From contig JAKZRK010000088.1 of the NCBI GenBank assembly GCA_047518225.1, positions 1 to 49,813 on the forward strand: DNA of 49,813 bases. The letters run 5' to 3'. The DNA is from GCA-2731375 sp047518225 (lineage in GTDB: Bacteria > Pseudomonadota > Alphaproteobacteria > GCA-2731375). This document shows, one piece after another, positions 1-9,150 of this stretch (positions are counted from its first letter, which is position 1; each line of letters opens with the position of its first letter). Made by a program: the position numbers and the translations under genes. Under the pieces are notes generated by a model. It was not told the DNA's origin, searched no databases, and saw only the letters and a program-made list of their open reading frames with translations.

Positions 1-1
1 C

Positions 2-121
2 TACCCGTTCAACGCCTTCCGCTCATTGCTCGGCATCGCGGGCGACACCTCTGCTCCAACCTATGCCGAGCTTTACTCGGGAGAGTGGCGGCACCCTACA
101 TGTAGCGGTCATGGGCGTTAA
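2..121 (+). CDS. C-terminal fragment of an unidentified protein (cut by window edge)
   Basis: The second forward frame is open from the window edge and stops with TAA at 119-121, giving 39 residues that end in WRHPTCSGHGR. I do not recognise the family. The frame is preferred weakly over the other open frame here (63-299) because its composition, with several aromatic and acidic residues, looks more protein-like. Both choices are uncertain, since too little of the gene is present. Confidence 0.3.
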   Translation, partial: YPFNAFRSLLGIAGDTSAPTYAELYSGEWRHPTCSGHGR

Positions 122-434
122 CCGGATAGGCAAGGAACCAATCACACCTGAAATGGTTGCGAGCTTGTACGAGTCCTTGAACCCGCCTATACGCCGAGTG
201 TTCGTTTGCTTATCAAACGAAACAACTCTGGAAGACGCGACAGGTGCCCTTCAGGCGCTCGTTGACGCCCATCTCGGGCCGTCCCCGTCTCGACATTGAG
301 CAAGTAACAAAAAGAGTCGATTCTGTCTGTTGCTGCGAAGCTGAAATTCGTATGATTGTTCCGGCAAACGCCATCTTGCGCTTTCGTCCTTGGCGCAGCC
401 AACAGTAAACAAATGTTCCTAGGGAGAGATGTCC
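122..434. other. Intergenic region before the first dehydrogenase gene
   Basis: No gene is supported here. A 78-codon open frame at 63-299 lacks a Shine-Dalgarno sequence and resembles no family I know. The stretch from about 300 to 420 is less GC-rich than its surroundings and probably carries the promoter of the downstream dehydrogenase gene. I could not pick out convincing -35/-10 boxes or an operator. Confidence 0.4.
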
Positions 435-1334
435 ATGACACGTCTATGTGAAGACCGGGTTGCCATCGTTACCGGCGCGGCGCGCGGGGTTGGCCGCGAA
501 CATGCGCTGTTACTGGCCAAACATGGGGCCAAGGTGGTGGTGAACGATCTGGGCGGCGCCGTCGACGGATCGGGCGCCGATAAGTCCCAGGCCCAGATGG
601 TGGTGGACGAGATCGTCGCGGCGGGCGGCGAGGCGGTGGTCAATGGCGATGATGTCAGCAGTTGGGACGGCGCCAAGGCCATGGTCGATCAGGCGGTCGA
701 GACTTACGGCAAGCTGGACATCCTAATCAATAATGCCGGCATCCTGCGCGACCGCATGCTTGTCAATATGACCGAAGAGGAATGGGATTCGGTGATCCAG
801 GTGCACCTGAAAGGCACATTTGCGCCGTCCCGCCATGCCGCGGCCCATTGGCGCGCCCTGTCCAAGGAGACGGACGGCCCCGTGGATGGGCGCATCATCA
901 ATACCACCTCGACTTCCGGCATTTTCGGCAATCTGGGGCAGACCAACTATGGCGCGGCCAAGGCCGGCATCGCGGCATTCACGGTGATCGCGGCGCGGGA
1001 GCTGCGGCGGATCGGGGTAACGGTCAACGCCATCTCGCCCTCCGCCTATACCCGCATGACCGATAGCCTGCGCGAATATACCGAGGAGGAGATCAAATGG
1101 CGGCTGCCGAGCTGGGTATCCCCGGCGGTGGTCTATCTGGCCAGCGCGGAGGCCCATGATATTTCCGGCCGGGTCATTCAAGCAGGCGGCGGCATGGTGG
1201 CGGTCTGTGAAGGCTGGCGCAGGGGCGCCGAGATGGAGCAGATGGCGGACCCGGTGGAACTGGGACCGCATTTGCGCGAGATGTGCGGCCAGGTCCGGAA
1301 GAATTCCGGCATGGACGGCCTGGAACTCGATTAG
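435..1334 (+). CDS. Short-chain dehydrogenase/reductase, HSD17B4-like
   Basis: This is an NAD(P)-dependent oxidoreductase of the classical SDR fold. The cofactor motif TGAARGVG is at residues 13-20, an acidic NDLGG loop follows near 37-41, NNAG is at 99-102, and the catalytic Ser and Tyr/Lys (YGAAK) lie near 160 and 172-176. The long loop after the first strand and the roughly 50-residue tail beyond the core resemble the hydroxyacyl-CoA dehydrogenase domain of multifunctional enzyme type 2. A role in acyl-CoA beta-oxidation or a related hydroxyacyl substrate is therefore likely, though the substrate is inferred. ATG 435 is chosen because AGGGAG (421-426) sits 8 bases before it. The in-frame ATG at 429 would abut the ribosome site. 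The gene stands alone and converges on the cyclase gene. Confidence 0.85.
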   Translation: MTRLCEDRVAIVTGAARGVGREHALLLAKHGAKVVVNDLGGAVDGSGADKSQAQMVVDEIVAAGGEAVVNGDDVSSWDGAKAMVDQAVETYGKLDILINNAGILRDRMLVNMTEEEWDSVIQVHLKGTFAPSRHAAAHWRALSKETDGPVDGRIINTTSTSGIFGNLGQTNYGAAKAGIAAFTVIAARELRRIGVTVNAISPSAYTRMTDSLREYTEEEIKWRLPSWVSPAVVYLASAEAHDISGRVIQAGGGMVAVCEGWRRGAEMEQMADPVELGPHLREMCGQVRKNSGMDGLELD

Positions 1335-1365
1335 TTTTCGCTCCCACCTGCGCGGCTTGGCTCGT

Positions 1366-2733
1366 CTAAGCTAACAACACCACCAGGTCGATGGGCTCGC
1401 CGGCGCCGGCCACCGGGCGGGCCGGTCGTTGCTGTAACGGCGTTTGCGGCGCATAGCCCTGGGCCTGGGCCAAGTCCAGGGTTTCTGCCGTGGTCAGGGC
1501 GGTTACGGTTTCCGCCTTGTTGGCGTTTTCCAGTTTGGCGGCCAGGTTGACCGGTTCGCCGATGACGGTGAATTCCAGACGCTCCCCATCGCCGACGGCA
1601 CCGAATATCAGAGGGCCGGCGCTGACCGCGAAGCCAATGGCCAGAGGATGCTGGCCGTCCCGTTGGCGCTGATCCCGCCAATCTGCCGCCGCCGCGCCCA
1701 AGGCCTCGATGCAGCGCAAGGCGTTGGCGGCATAAGTTTCGGTGGGCAGGGCGGCGCCAAAGGTGGCCATGATGCCATCCCCCATGAACTTGTCGATACT
1801 ACCGCCATGGTCCTGAATGACCCTCACCATGCGGCTTTGATAATCGGCCAATAGCGCCATCAGGTCGCCCGGGTCCATGCCCATGGCCATGGGCGTGAAG
1901 CCGCGGATATCGCAGAACAAAACGGCGGCCTGACGTATTTCGCCCTGGCCCGCCTCGATCTTCTGTTCGGCACTGACGATCTGATGCGCGATCTCGGGTG
2001 CGAAAAACCGCTCCAAATCCTGATGCGCCTGGCCTTCGACCACCGATTGCACCAGCAGGCGGCGGGCCCGCCAGAGAGCAATGGCCAGAATGGCCGTGGA
2101 CAGCAGAATGGTGATCACCTTGTCAAATTCCGCCCCGATCAAAATTCGGTTCGAGGTCATGTAGGCAACGTAGTCGCGGGTCACCCCCATGTTCGGCGCC
2201 GACGAGGTTGCCAGGGCATAATACAACATCAAAAGCCAGCCTATGGCCGCCGCCGCCCCGGCCAACAGAACATAGCCGGCGGAAAAGCGCAGGGCCCGCA
2301 AGGCGATAAAGATAAACACATACAGCAAGGTCGGCGCCTTCAGATAGAAAGCCGCCGGTTGTTCGTACTGAATATGAAAGCTCCAGATCAAGGCCATCAG
2401 GATGGCCATGTCCACCAGCACGGACAGGGCCAGGAACCAGGCGGCGGCAAAGCCGCGATGGCTTAGTATCAGGCGCAGAATGGAGAACGCCAGATACAAG
2501 CCAAGGGCAAAGGGCACGGGCTCGATCATGGCCGTGGCCGCCGCCGTTTTCGGAGCCAGGGCATACAGGCTGGCCCAGGTGGCACCGACCAGCAACTGGG
2601 CCCAGGCGATCAGAATTTCGCTTTGCAATTGATGCCCGTGGATGGCCGCCGCCACCCGCGGCGGCAGGTCTTTGTCGTGATGCCGGCCCCAGGGGGATTT
2701 GCACAATATGCGCTCTAACATTTTCGCAGCCAC
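1366..2733 (-). CDS. Membrane-anchored class III adenylate cyclase
   Basis: The protein (455 residues) probably makes cyclic AMP. The N-terminal half has about six hydrophobic segments between residues 40 and 222, followed by a short linker helix and a class III cyclase domain from about 265. Metal-binding aspartates are visible in FCDIRGFT (D275) and MGDG (D319). K315 precedes the second Asp, and EPVNLAAKLE (393-402) carries the conserved Asn. These suit an adenylyl rather than a guanylyl cyclase, but substrate choice from sequence is an inference. No separate sensory domain is seen, so the membrane part may be the input. The start overlaps the upstream methyltransferase gene by 19 bases. 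An internal ATG at 2721 would shorten the overlap to 7, and in either case the two genes are probably co-transcribed. Confidence 0.85.
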   Translation of the reverse strand: MAAKMLERILCKSPWGRHHDKDLPPRVAAAIHGHQLQSEILIAWAQLLVGATWASLYALAPKTAAATAMIEPVPFALGLYLAFSILRLILSHRGFAAAWFLALSVLVDMAILMALIWSFHIQYEQPAAFYLKAPTLLYVFIFIALRALRFSAGYVLLAGAAAAIGWLLMLYYALATSSAPNMGVTRDYVAYMTSNRILIGAEFDKVITILLSTAILAIALWRARRLLVQSVVEGQAHQDLERFFAPEIAHQIVSAEQKIEAGQGEIRQAAVLFCDIRGFTPMAMGMDPGDLMALLADYQSRMVRVIQDHGGSIDKFMGDGIMATFGAALPTETYAANALRCIEALGAAAADWRDQRQRDGQHPLAIGFAVSAGPLIFGAVGDGERLEFTVIGEPVNLAAKLENANKAETVTALTTAETLDLAQAQGYAPQTPLQQRPARPVAGAGEPIDLVVLLA

Positions 2734-3551
2734 AGGCTGGCAGGCAGGCTTTCCGCCTTGACCGGCAGCCGGGCCACGGCGGACGCCGCGAGGGGCGCCG
2801 CCATGCGGGTGGCGACGTAATGAGAGGCGAACAGGATCTCGTAGGCGCCGCAGGCCAGCATGGGCGCCACGCCCAGTTGCTCGTTATAGCCGCGCCAATC
2901 CCAGGTCATCGGATAATCGTCGGGTAGGAATATGTCATGAATGTGCACCAATGTGCCGGCCGACAGGATTGGCATCACCCGATTGAACAAATCGTCCACA
3001 TCACTGCCCGGCATCAGGATATGGGACGAATCAATGAACAAAATGTCGCCGGCCCCTAAATCGTCGAAAATATCCAGGCCCACCGTCGCCAGCGTGTCAT
3101 TTAAAAACTCGATATTCAGGCGATCCACGAAACGGCTGGGGGCTGGATCTATGGCGGTGATCCGGGTCGACAAGCCACCATCATCCACGGCCCGTTTCAT
3201 AAAGCGCGTCGAGTGGCCCGAGCCGACCTCGATGATCCGCTTCGGCGCCCCGGTCCGCACCATGGCATAGGCGGCGGCGGCATCCAGGGTTGGAAACCAA
3301 TCCTGGGTCCAGCGGGGGGCGGGGGGTGGTTCCTCGCCGATCGCCTGCAGGGCCTCTTCAAAGCGGTCGATATCCCGCAGCAGGGCCGCGAAGCCGGGTT
3401 CGGCGGCGCTCATGAGCGCCGCCAGGGGTGGATAGCTTGGGTTGCGACCGGGATAGGGCAGGGTATTGGCGTAACGATAGGGGATAAAAAAGCCGCGTCG
3501 GGCCAGACCCAGTACCGTCAACAGCCCCAACCGCATACTGCGCCTGTGCAT
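2715..3551 (-). CDS. Class I SAM-dependent methyltransferase-like protein (Methyltransf_24 type)
   Basis: The 278-residue protein has the glycine-rich SAM motif IIEVGSGHSTRF near residues 106-117, a second acidic strand (ITAIDP, about 131-136) and FIDSSH near 173-178. This is the pattern of Methyltransf_24/CmcI-like enzymes. The first about 25 residues are basic and hydrophobic and could be a membrane anchor or an over-extended start. The acceptor is unknown. Similar genes are often found with surface-polysaccharide genes, but none adjoin it here. It is translationally overlapped with the downstream cyclase gene, which suggests joint expression rather than a shared reaction. Confidence 0.65.
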   Translation of the reverse strand: MHRRSMRLGLLTVLGLARRGFFIPYRYANTLPYPGRNPSYPPLAALMSAAEPGFAALLRDIDRFEEALQAIGEEPPPAPRWTQDWFPTLDAAAAYAMVRTGAPKRIIEVGSGHSTRFMKRAVDDGGLSTRITAIDPAPSRFVDRLNIEFLNDTLATVGLDIFDDLGAGDILFIDSSHILMPGSDVDDLFNRVMPILSAGTLVHIHDIFLPDDYPMTWDWRGYNEQLGVAPMLACGAYEILFASHYVATRMAAPLAASAVARLPVKAESLPASLWLRKC

Positions 3552-3657
3552 AGCGTCCGTCCTCTACCCCGGGGGAGCGGGTGGTTCAATCGATCTCGAA
3601 CACAATTGTTTAGCGGCCGGAAACTGACGTCTCGATCATTCGAGGTCAGCAGAACGA

Positions 3658-4494
3658 CTAGGGCCGTAATACCATGCCTTCCTGGGCCACGACAGTACCA
3701 GGGCGGCGCCTTTCAGCCGCCGCGGCGATCTGATCCATGAAGTCATCATCGTGATCGGGGTCATGGTGGAAAATTACAAACTGAGGAACTCCCGCCGCAT
3801 CGCACAGGTCGGCGCCGGCCTCCCATGTGGAATGACCCCAGCCGACACAGTTCGGATATTCATCCTCTGTATACATGGAATCGTAAATCACCAGATCGGC
3901 GCCGTCTATCAGGCCCAGAATGCTCTGATCCAGTTCGCCGGGCCGGTGCTCCGTATCGGTCAGATAACAGATCGACTTGCCTGCAAACTCGACGCGATAG
4001 CCCGTGGCACCGTTGGGATGGTTTAAGGGCGCGGTACGAATGACCACATCGGCGCCAACGCTCAAGGTATCGCCGACCGCGAAATCCCGGAATTCGATCT
4101 TTGATTGGAAAATCTCCAGGGGCACCGGAAACAACGGCGTCATCATCAGGTCGCATAGCACATTGCGAAGAGTGGTCTCCGGCAACAGATGGCCGGCGGA
4201 AAGGCGGAACTGATTATTTGGATTGAAGAATGGTTTAAAGAATGGAATGCCACAAATGTGGTCGTAATGGGTATGGGTGAGAAATATATCCGCGTCGATG
4301 GTGCCATCGGTCTCCAACAATTTATTCCCAAAGTAACGGATACCGGAGCCCGCATCGAAAATCAACAGGCGCTCGCCGCATCGAATCTCCAGGCAGGAAG
4401 TGTTTCCGCCATAGCGCACCGAGTTGGCATCGGAGATGGAAATACTCCCCCGAACGCCCCAAAAGCGAACTAGAAAATCACGATTCTCGGACAT
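3658..4494 (-). CDS. MBL-fold metallohydrolase (phosphodiesterase-like)
   Basis: This cytoplasmic metallo-beta-lactamase-fold hydrolase has 278 residues from the chosen start. HTHYDH at about 74-79 supplies the first metal ligands. A later His in APLNH, the bridging Asp in LTDTEH and a His-rich FHHDPDHDD near the C-terminus complete a two-metal site. The layout resembles PhnP-type cyclic phosphodiesterases and RNase Z relatives, but the substrate cannot be told. The open frame extends to 4551. ATG 4494 is preferred because the protein then begins with the conserved strand FLVRFWGVRGS seen at the start of this family. No partner gene is obvious: the downstream methyltransferase gene starts after a gap of about 100 bases. 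Confidence 0.75.
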   Translation of the reverse strand: MSENRDFLVRFWGVRGSISISDANSVRYGGNTSCLEIRCGERLLIFDAGSGIRYFGNKLLETDGTIDADIFLTHTHYDHICGIPFFKPFFNPNNQFRLSAGHLLPETTLRNVLCDLMMTPLFPVPLEIFQSKIEFRDFAVGDTLSVGADVVIRTAPLNHPNGATGYRVEFAGKSICYLTDTEHRPGELDQSILGLIDGADLVIYDSMYTEDEYPNCVGWGHSTWEAGADLCDAAGVPQFVIFHHDPDHDDDFMDQIAAAAERRRPGTVVAQEGMVLRP

Positions 4495-4664
4495 GGTCCC
4501 CGCACTTTCACCACAATCAACCAAAGGCACAATTCCGCCCGCCTGCCTCAAGCGCCATAGGTTCGATCTGTATTATTATAGTTCGATATATGTTAGCATG
4601 CCGATATTACGTCTAATAAGTTGGGTTTGTAAACAATTATATCAAGGGCGCCGAGAGAGCTGGA

Positions 4665-5552
4665 TTACAGCCCCATTTGGCGCAGAATAAGGCGGCTGAG
4701 ATCGGCCTCCGGGTCGGTTAGCTGATCGACAATGGTAAAATGATTTTGTCCCGGCAATACGGCCACTTCGACAGCAACCCCATGACGGCGCCAAGCGGCC
4801 GCCAGGGCCTCGCTTTGACGCAGATATTCCCGCCCCTCATCCCCCCCCACCGTCAATAACAGGGGGCTTGTGCCGGCAGGGACAAGGCCCAGGGGGCTGT
4901 TGCGGGCCGTTTCTTCCGGGCTGAGTTTCAAATCGTCATTGAGGAAGCACAGGCGGATCGGCTCCAGATCATACAGCCCGGAAATGCCACAACCGCCCTT
5001 GACCAAATCCATCGGCAGTATTGGCGACCGGCCGTCGAAGGCGGGCCAATCCGTCGCCATCATCATGGCCACCAGGTGGCCGCCCGCGGAATGACCGGAT
5101 ATAAACATGCGCTCCGGGTCACCGCCGAAACTGGCGGCGTTGCGATAGATCCAGGCCAGGGCAGCCCGGCATTGGCGCACCAGTTCGTCCATATCAATGC
5201 CGGGGATCAGACCATAATTGATCACCGCCGTGGCGCAGCCCTTGGGCGTGAACGCGCGGGCGACATAGGAGAATTCATCCTTGCTCAACATTTTCCAATA
5301 GCCGCCGTGAATGAACGCCTGGATCGGCGCCGCAGCGGCCCCCCCGTTCCGGCTGGGAAACAGATCCAGCACTTCATCCGCACCGGGACCAAAGGGAATG
5401 TTCAGTTGCCCGGTCTGGTGGCGGCGCCATGCCTGGCTGTTCTCGGCATACCTTTCCATGAGATCCGAAGCTTCGGGCACCTTGGCACGGTTATCATATT
5501 CCGCGTCCAGCCCGGCCTGATCATAGTCACCGAAGATTTTTTCACTCACCAT
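4665..5552 (-). CDS. Alpha/beta hydrolase, kynurenine formamidase/esterase-like
   Basis: This serine hydrolase has 295 residues, the usual size for arylformamidase-like enzymes. HGGYW (82-86) forms the oxyanion hole, GHSAGG (153-158) carries the nucleophile Ser155, VGGDEG near 246 provides the acid, and QNHF near 272 provides the catalytic His. The family hydrolyses formamides or small esters. No kynurenine-pathway gene lies nearby, so the substrate stays open. It is the last gene of a tight leftward cluster, starting only 7 bases after the XRE regulator gene, so co-transcription with it is likely. Confidence 0.8.
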   Translation of the reverse strand: MVSEKIFGDYDQAGLDAEYDNRAKVPEASDLMERYAENSQAWRRHQTGQLNIPFGPGADEVLDLFPSRNGGAAAAPIQAFIHGGYWKMLSKDEFSYVARAFTPKGCATAVINYGLIPGIDMDELVRQCRAALAWIYRNAASFGGDPERMFISGHSAGGHLVAMMMATDWPAFDGRSPILPMDLVKGGCGISGLYDLEPIRLCFLNDDLKLSPEETARNSPLGLVPAGTSPLLLTVGGDEGREYLRQSEALAAAWRRHGVAVEVAVLPGQNHFTIVDQLTDPEADLSRLILRQMGL

Positions 5553-5559
5553 TGTTCCC

Positions 5560-5928
5560 CTAAGTCTCCGCCGCCATGACGGCCAGCATTTGCTTGACCC
5601 TGGCCACCGGCAGTTCGTTGATCCCCTCGGCCAGACGGTTGGCCAGTTCCGTAGCCTCCGGTCCCGTTTGCGTGGTGTCTATCACAACCCGTGGGTGGCT
5701 GAGTTTGGCCAGACGGCGCAAGCCATCCGCCTCGTCCCAGATGATATTGAAGTAGCCGCAGATCTGATCCACCAGGACCGGCGAGGGCCGGCCGCGCCGG
5801 CCCCTTTCCAGGGCGGAGAGATAAGCCGCCGAAATCTGCAAATCGGCGGCCATCTGTTTTTGGCTGACGGTTTGTTGCCGGCGTAGCGCACGAATTCTAG
5901 CGCCAAAGGGCGTCAATCCGGCCGCCAT
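5560..5928 (-). CDS. XRE-family helix-turn-helix transcriptional regulator
   Basis: A 122-residue protein with a single N-terminal HTH_XRE domain (about residues 8-65). The recognition helix region reads SAAYLSALERGRRG, as in Cro/CI-type repressors. The C-terminal about 50 residues are acidic and probably mediate oligomerisation. It lies 5 bases after the GFA gene and 7 before the hydrolase gene, so it may regulate this cluster, although no operator could be identified. It could also simply be a passenger of the operon. Confidence 0.8.
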   Translation of the reverse strand: MAAGLTPFGARIRALRRQQTVSQKQMAADLQISAAYLSALERGRRGRPSPVLVDQICGYFNIIWDEADGLRRLAKLSHPRVVIDTTQTGPEATELANRLAEGINELPVARVKQMLAVMAAET

Positions 5929-5933
5929 GGCGC

Positions 5934-6410
5934 CTATTCATCCAGCCAAAGGCCGTGGCGGCGGTGCCAGGCCTCGATGGATTCCGCCGGATAATCGGCA
6001 AAGCGTTCAATGTGATCGCCTTCATGCAGTTCCACCCAGGGCGCGGCACTATCCAACATGATATCCACGAAATGCTCCGGCTTGGGCAAGGGCGTGTCGA
6101 TGACGGAGGCCAATGGATGCACCAGGTCCGGCCAGACTTCGTTCCAGGCCCAAAGATGGCTGCCGCATAACCGGCAGAAATGGCGCTGATGTTTCGAAGG
6201 CCGGCCATCGGTCATGGCACAGTATACCGACACATGCTCCTGGCCCGTAATCTTCATGGTCTCATAGTCGGCCAAAAGGTTGATGGCGAACCCCCCCGCG
6301 CCGCCGGCCTTACGGCAGATCGAGCAATAACAGCGCTGATAGGGCTGTGGACTTTGGCTCTCTACCGAGAAACCGACGGCGCCGCAATGACACGATCCCT
6401 GCAATAACAT
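5934..6410 (-). CDS. GFA/CENP-V domain zinc protein
   Basis: The 158-residue protein carries the Cys signature of the GFA (glutathione-dependent formaldehyde-activating) family: CHCG near residue 7, CYCSIC near 27-32 and FCRLCGSHL near 78-86, which together bind zinc. The family name comes from a small group of enzymes, and most members, including this one, have no proven activity. The C-terminal half is acidic and Trp/His-rich. It sits in the leftward run between the smr gene (29-base gap) and the XRE gene, so it is probably part of the same transcript. Confidence 0.8.
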   Translation of the reverse strand: MLLQGSCHCGAVGFSVESQSPQPYQRCYCSICRKAGGAGGFAINLLADYETMKITGQEHVSVYCAMTDGRPSKHQRHFCRLCGSHLWAWNEVWPDLVHPLASVIDTPLPKPEHFVDIMLDSAAPWVELHEGDHIERFADYPAESIEAWHRRHGLWLDE

Positions 6411-6439
6411 CGCTATCCCCTTTCCCTCCGGTATCTGTC

Positions 6440-7009
6440 CTAGCGCTTGCGCCGCAGCAGGACATAGTAGGCACCTTCGCCGCCATGTTGCGGGCGGGCG
6501 GTCTCGATCCGCAAGACCATTGGCCGCACCGCCCCCTCCCCCAGCCAGCGGGGCAGATTACGGCGCAGCACGCCGCTGTCCCTATCCGGCATGAAACCTC
6601 TGTCCACATCATCGCGCGGGCCGCCCTTGCCCGTGATGATCAGGACGCAGCGCCGGCCCGCGCGATAACTGCCGGTAATAAAGGCGTGCAGCGCACGATG
6701 GGCATCAGCCTGGGTATGGCCGTGCAGATCAAGGCGCCCCTCGATCGCCATTTGCCCCCGTCGCAGACGTTCCGCGCTGCGCTTGTCCAGGCCGGCGATG
6801 GCTGTCCCGGCCACGGTGATCGCCGGGGCGGCCCGGTCCTTTGCCGCCGGCCGCGCCGCCGTGCTGGTCTTGGCCGTAGTCTTGGCTGTTTTTGCGCTGT
6901 CCTGCGGCGGATGGGGTGGCCGCCGCTTCAGCGGCCGGGCATCGCGCATGGCCGTCTCGAACAGCGCATCGCCCTCGATCGGGCCTTTAGTCTTTCCCGG
7001 TTTGGTCAT
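6440..7009 (-). CDS. Smr (small MutS-related) domain protein
   Basis: The protein has 189 residues. The first about 70 are basic and rich in Pro, Ala, Thr and Lys, and look disordered. The rest is an Smr domain with LDLHG near 93-97 and ITGKG near 124-128, the hallmarks of this nuclease-like fold. Smr proteins cleave or bind branched nucleic acids or act on ribosome-bound mRNA, but which applies is unknown here. The start lies 23 bases inside lutC, so translation is probably coupled. In related genomes I recall smr following mltA and the Tim44-like gene; here the three lut genes intervene. Confidence 0.85.
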   Translation of the reverse strand: MTKPGKTKGPIEGDALFETAMRDARPLKRRPPHPPQDSAKTAKTTAKTSTAARPAAKDRAAPAITVAGTAIAGLDKRSAERLRRGQMAIEGRLDLHGHTQADAHRALHAFITGSYRAGRRCVLIITGKGGPRDDVDRGFMPDRDSGVLRRNLPRWLGEGAVRPMVLRIETARPQHGGEGAYYVLLRRKR

Positions 7010-7703
7010 CGATCAGAACAATATGCAAGCTGCGCGGCCCATGCGCGCCGAGCTCTATGGTCAGGGCAATATCGGCGGTGCGCGAGGGACCGGTAATCAT
7101 ATTGACGGTACGCGGCATGGTGAAACCGCGGCCCTGTTTGTTGGCCTTGCGCAGGCGGGCCCAAACCTCTTCGTAGGCACCCACCACCTGGCTGGTCCGC
7201 AGGGCGACAACGTGATAGTCGGGAACAAAATTCAGGGTCGTTGGATGGTTCTTGCCGGAAAGAGCGACCAATGTGCCGGTTTCCGCCACCCCCGCGAAGG
7301 CCGGCGTGACCGAGACCAGATCGTCAATACCGGCGACGCCCTGCCGGGTTTCCAACAGACTTTGGCCGTCCCAATCCAGCCCGCACAGCCACTCGTCCGG
7401 GGCCAGGGTCACCTGGGTCGGCAAATTGTTGGCGCGCAGATAGTCCGCCACGGCGCCGGGCACCGCGGTTTCGCTGGCGACCACCTCAACCGTGCAGGCG
7501 GCGGCCCGCGCCATCTCTTGAAACCGTTCGACCAGGGCAAGATGTTCGCCCTTGCCCCGCGCCGGCACCAGATTGGCCCGATGTTTAGCGATATGTTCGT
7601 TCAGTTCGTGGCGGGCATCGGCGCTTAGGGCGGGACGGCCCAAGGATTGCCGAATGGCACCCAGAATAGCCGCGCGCCCTGACTTTGCACCCAGATCAGT
7701 CAT
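6987..7703 (-). CDS. lutC: LUD-domain lactate utilization protein LutC
   Basis: LutC is one of three proteins (LutA, LutB, LutC) that together oxidise L-lactate to pyruvate. This 238-residue LUD-domain protein shows the typical SVTPAFAGVAETGTL and the PSRTADIALTIELGAHGPRSLHIVLI-type C-terminus (named here only by family pattern). The start at ATG 7703 overlaps the end of lutB by 8 bases. A longer frame to 7793 would begin deep inside lutB with basic, Cys-rich residues and is rejected. Translational coupling to lutB and a downstream overlap with smr indicate a continuous operon. Confidence 0.9.
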   Translation of the reverse strand: MTDLGAKSGRAAILGAIRQSLGRPALSADARHELNEHIAKHRANLVPARGKGEHLALVERFQEMARAAACTVEVVASETAVPGAVADYLRANNLPTQVTLAPDEWLCGLDWDGQSLLETRQGVAGIDDLVSVTPAFAGVAETGTLVALSGKNHPTTLNFVPDYHVVALRTSQVVGAYEEVWARLRKANKQGRGFTMPRTVNMITGPSRTADIALTIELGAHGPRSLHIVLIDDQTGKD

Positions 7704-9144
7704 CGCGCCGCCCCCAGTGTTGCCGCCCGGCCTGCTGGCGGCGCCAGCGTTCCTGAAAGGTCTGTCCCTCCGGCACCGGCAGATCGCGGCCATCGGTCCA
7801 GCCGCCGGCGAACCACAGCTTACTCAGCCGGCCCTGCCGCCGGCCCAGATAGCGCAGGGCGCGCACGGCCAGACGGGCAGCCAAGTCATACAGCCAGGGC
7901 CGCCGCGCGAAAAAGGCCCAGAAAGACAGGCCCCAACGTTCCAGGCCTGGCACGTCGCCCGCCTCGAATGACCTCTCCCGCCATTGCCGCAACAGGCGCG
8001 GCAGGGGAATGCCGACCGGGCAGACTTCCTCGCAACGCCCGCACAGGGTGGAGGCGCAGGGCAGATGCCGGGTCTCAGATATCCCCAGCAAGGCCGGCGA
8101 CAGCACCGCGCCCATGGGCCCGACATAGACCGTGCCATAGGTATGGCCGCCCACCGATTGATAGACCGGGCAATGGTTCATGCAGGCGCCGCAACGAATA
8201 CAGCGCAACATGTCCTGGACCTCGCTGCCCAGCATGGCGGTGCGGCCATTGTCCAGCAGGATGACGTGATATTCACCTGGCCCATCCAGATCGTCCGGGC
8301 GCCGCGGCCCGGTGGAGATCGTGGTATAGGCGGAGAATTCCTGACCCGTGGCCGAGCGCGCCAGGATGCGCAGAAACGTGGTGGCGTCTTCCAAGGTCGG
8401 CACCACCTTTTCCAGCGAGGTGATGACAATGTGGATTTTCGGCAAGGTCTGGGTCAGATCGCCATTGCCCTCGTTGGTAACGATAATGGAACTGCCGGTT
8501 TCCGCGATCAGATAGTTGGCGCCGGTAATGCCCACATCCGCGTCGAAATATTTTTGCCGCAGGACCTCGCGGGCTTCGTTGACCATTTTCGGCGGCTCGG
8601 TCTGACGCTCGGTTCGGCCCAGTTTGGCATGATGTTCCAAAAACAGATCAGAGACTTGATCCTTGGTCTTGTGAATGGCCGGGCCGATGATGTGCGAGGG
8701 GGGTTCCTGTGCCAGTTGAATGATATATTCGCCCAAGTCGGTTTCCACCGGTTCAATGTCATGCTTTTCCAGGAATTCATTCAGATGAATTTCCTCGGCG
8801 ATCATGGATTTGCCCTTGGTCACGGTCTTGGCATCGACCGAACGGCAGATCTTCAGCACCGCCGCTTGGGCGTCTTCCGGCGTGGCGCACCAATGCACCT
8901 GTCCACCGGCGGCTTTGCAATTGCGTTCAAAGCGCTCCAGATAGAAATCCAGATTGCCCAGCACATGATCTTTCAGCTCCCGCCCCCGCTGGGAGAGACG
9001 CGCGAACTCCGGCAAGCGGTCCACGGCGGCCTGGCGATTGGGCACCATGCCGGCGTTGAGCATGGCCATGGCGCTGCGCAAATCCTGGTCCGCCAGGGCC
9101 GCGCGGGCGTTTTCCTTAAAAATGCCGGGGTTCATGAATTCCAT
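7696..9144 (-). CDS. lutB: Iron-sulfur protein LutB
   Basis: LutB is the iron-sulfur and LUD-domain subunit of the lactate oxidation complex. It has 482 residues from the chosen start. An N-terminal LUD region (about 60-300) is followed by two 4Fe-4S motifs: Cys 315/318/321/325 in CIRCGACMNHC and Cys 363/368/371/375. A basic, Trp-rich tail follows. The open frame reaches a further ATG at 9159, but those first codons lie inside the left arm of the palindromic repeat at 9151-9413. Initiation at ATG 9144 or ATG 9135 is therefore more likely, and neither has a strong ribosome site. The repeat between lutA and lutB may affect lutB expression. Confidence 0.9.
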   Translation of the reverse strand: MEFMNPGIFKENARAALADQDLRSAMAMLNAGMVPNRQAAVDRLPEFARLSQRGRELKDHVLGNLDFYLERFERNCKAAGGQVHWCATPEDAQAAVLKICRSVDAKTVTKGKSMIAEEIHLNEFLEKHDIEPVETDLGEYIIQLAQEPPSHIIGPAIHKTKDQVSDLFLEHHAKLGRTERQTEPPKMVNEAREVLRQKYFDADVGITGANYLIAETGSSIIVTNEGNGDLTQTLPKIHIVITSLEKVVPTLEDATTFLRILARSATGQEFSAYTTISTGPRRPDDLDGPGEYHVILLDNGRTAMLGSEVQDMLRCIRCGACMNHCPVYQSVGGHTYGTVYVGPMGAVLSPALLGISETRHLPCASTLCGRCEEVCPVGIPLPRLLRQWRERSFEAGDVPGLERWGLSFWAFFARRPWLYDLAARLAVRALRYLGRRQGRLSKLWFAGGWTDGRDLPVPEGQTFQERWRRQQAGRQHWGRRDD

Positions 9145-9150
9145 GGCTTT

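Noticed and set aside
63..299. 78-codon frame at the left edge
   Set aside because: No ribosome site, no recognisable family; the alternative frame ending at 121 is at least as plausible.
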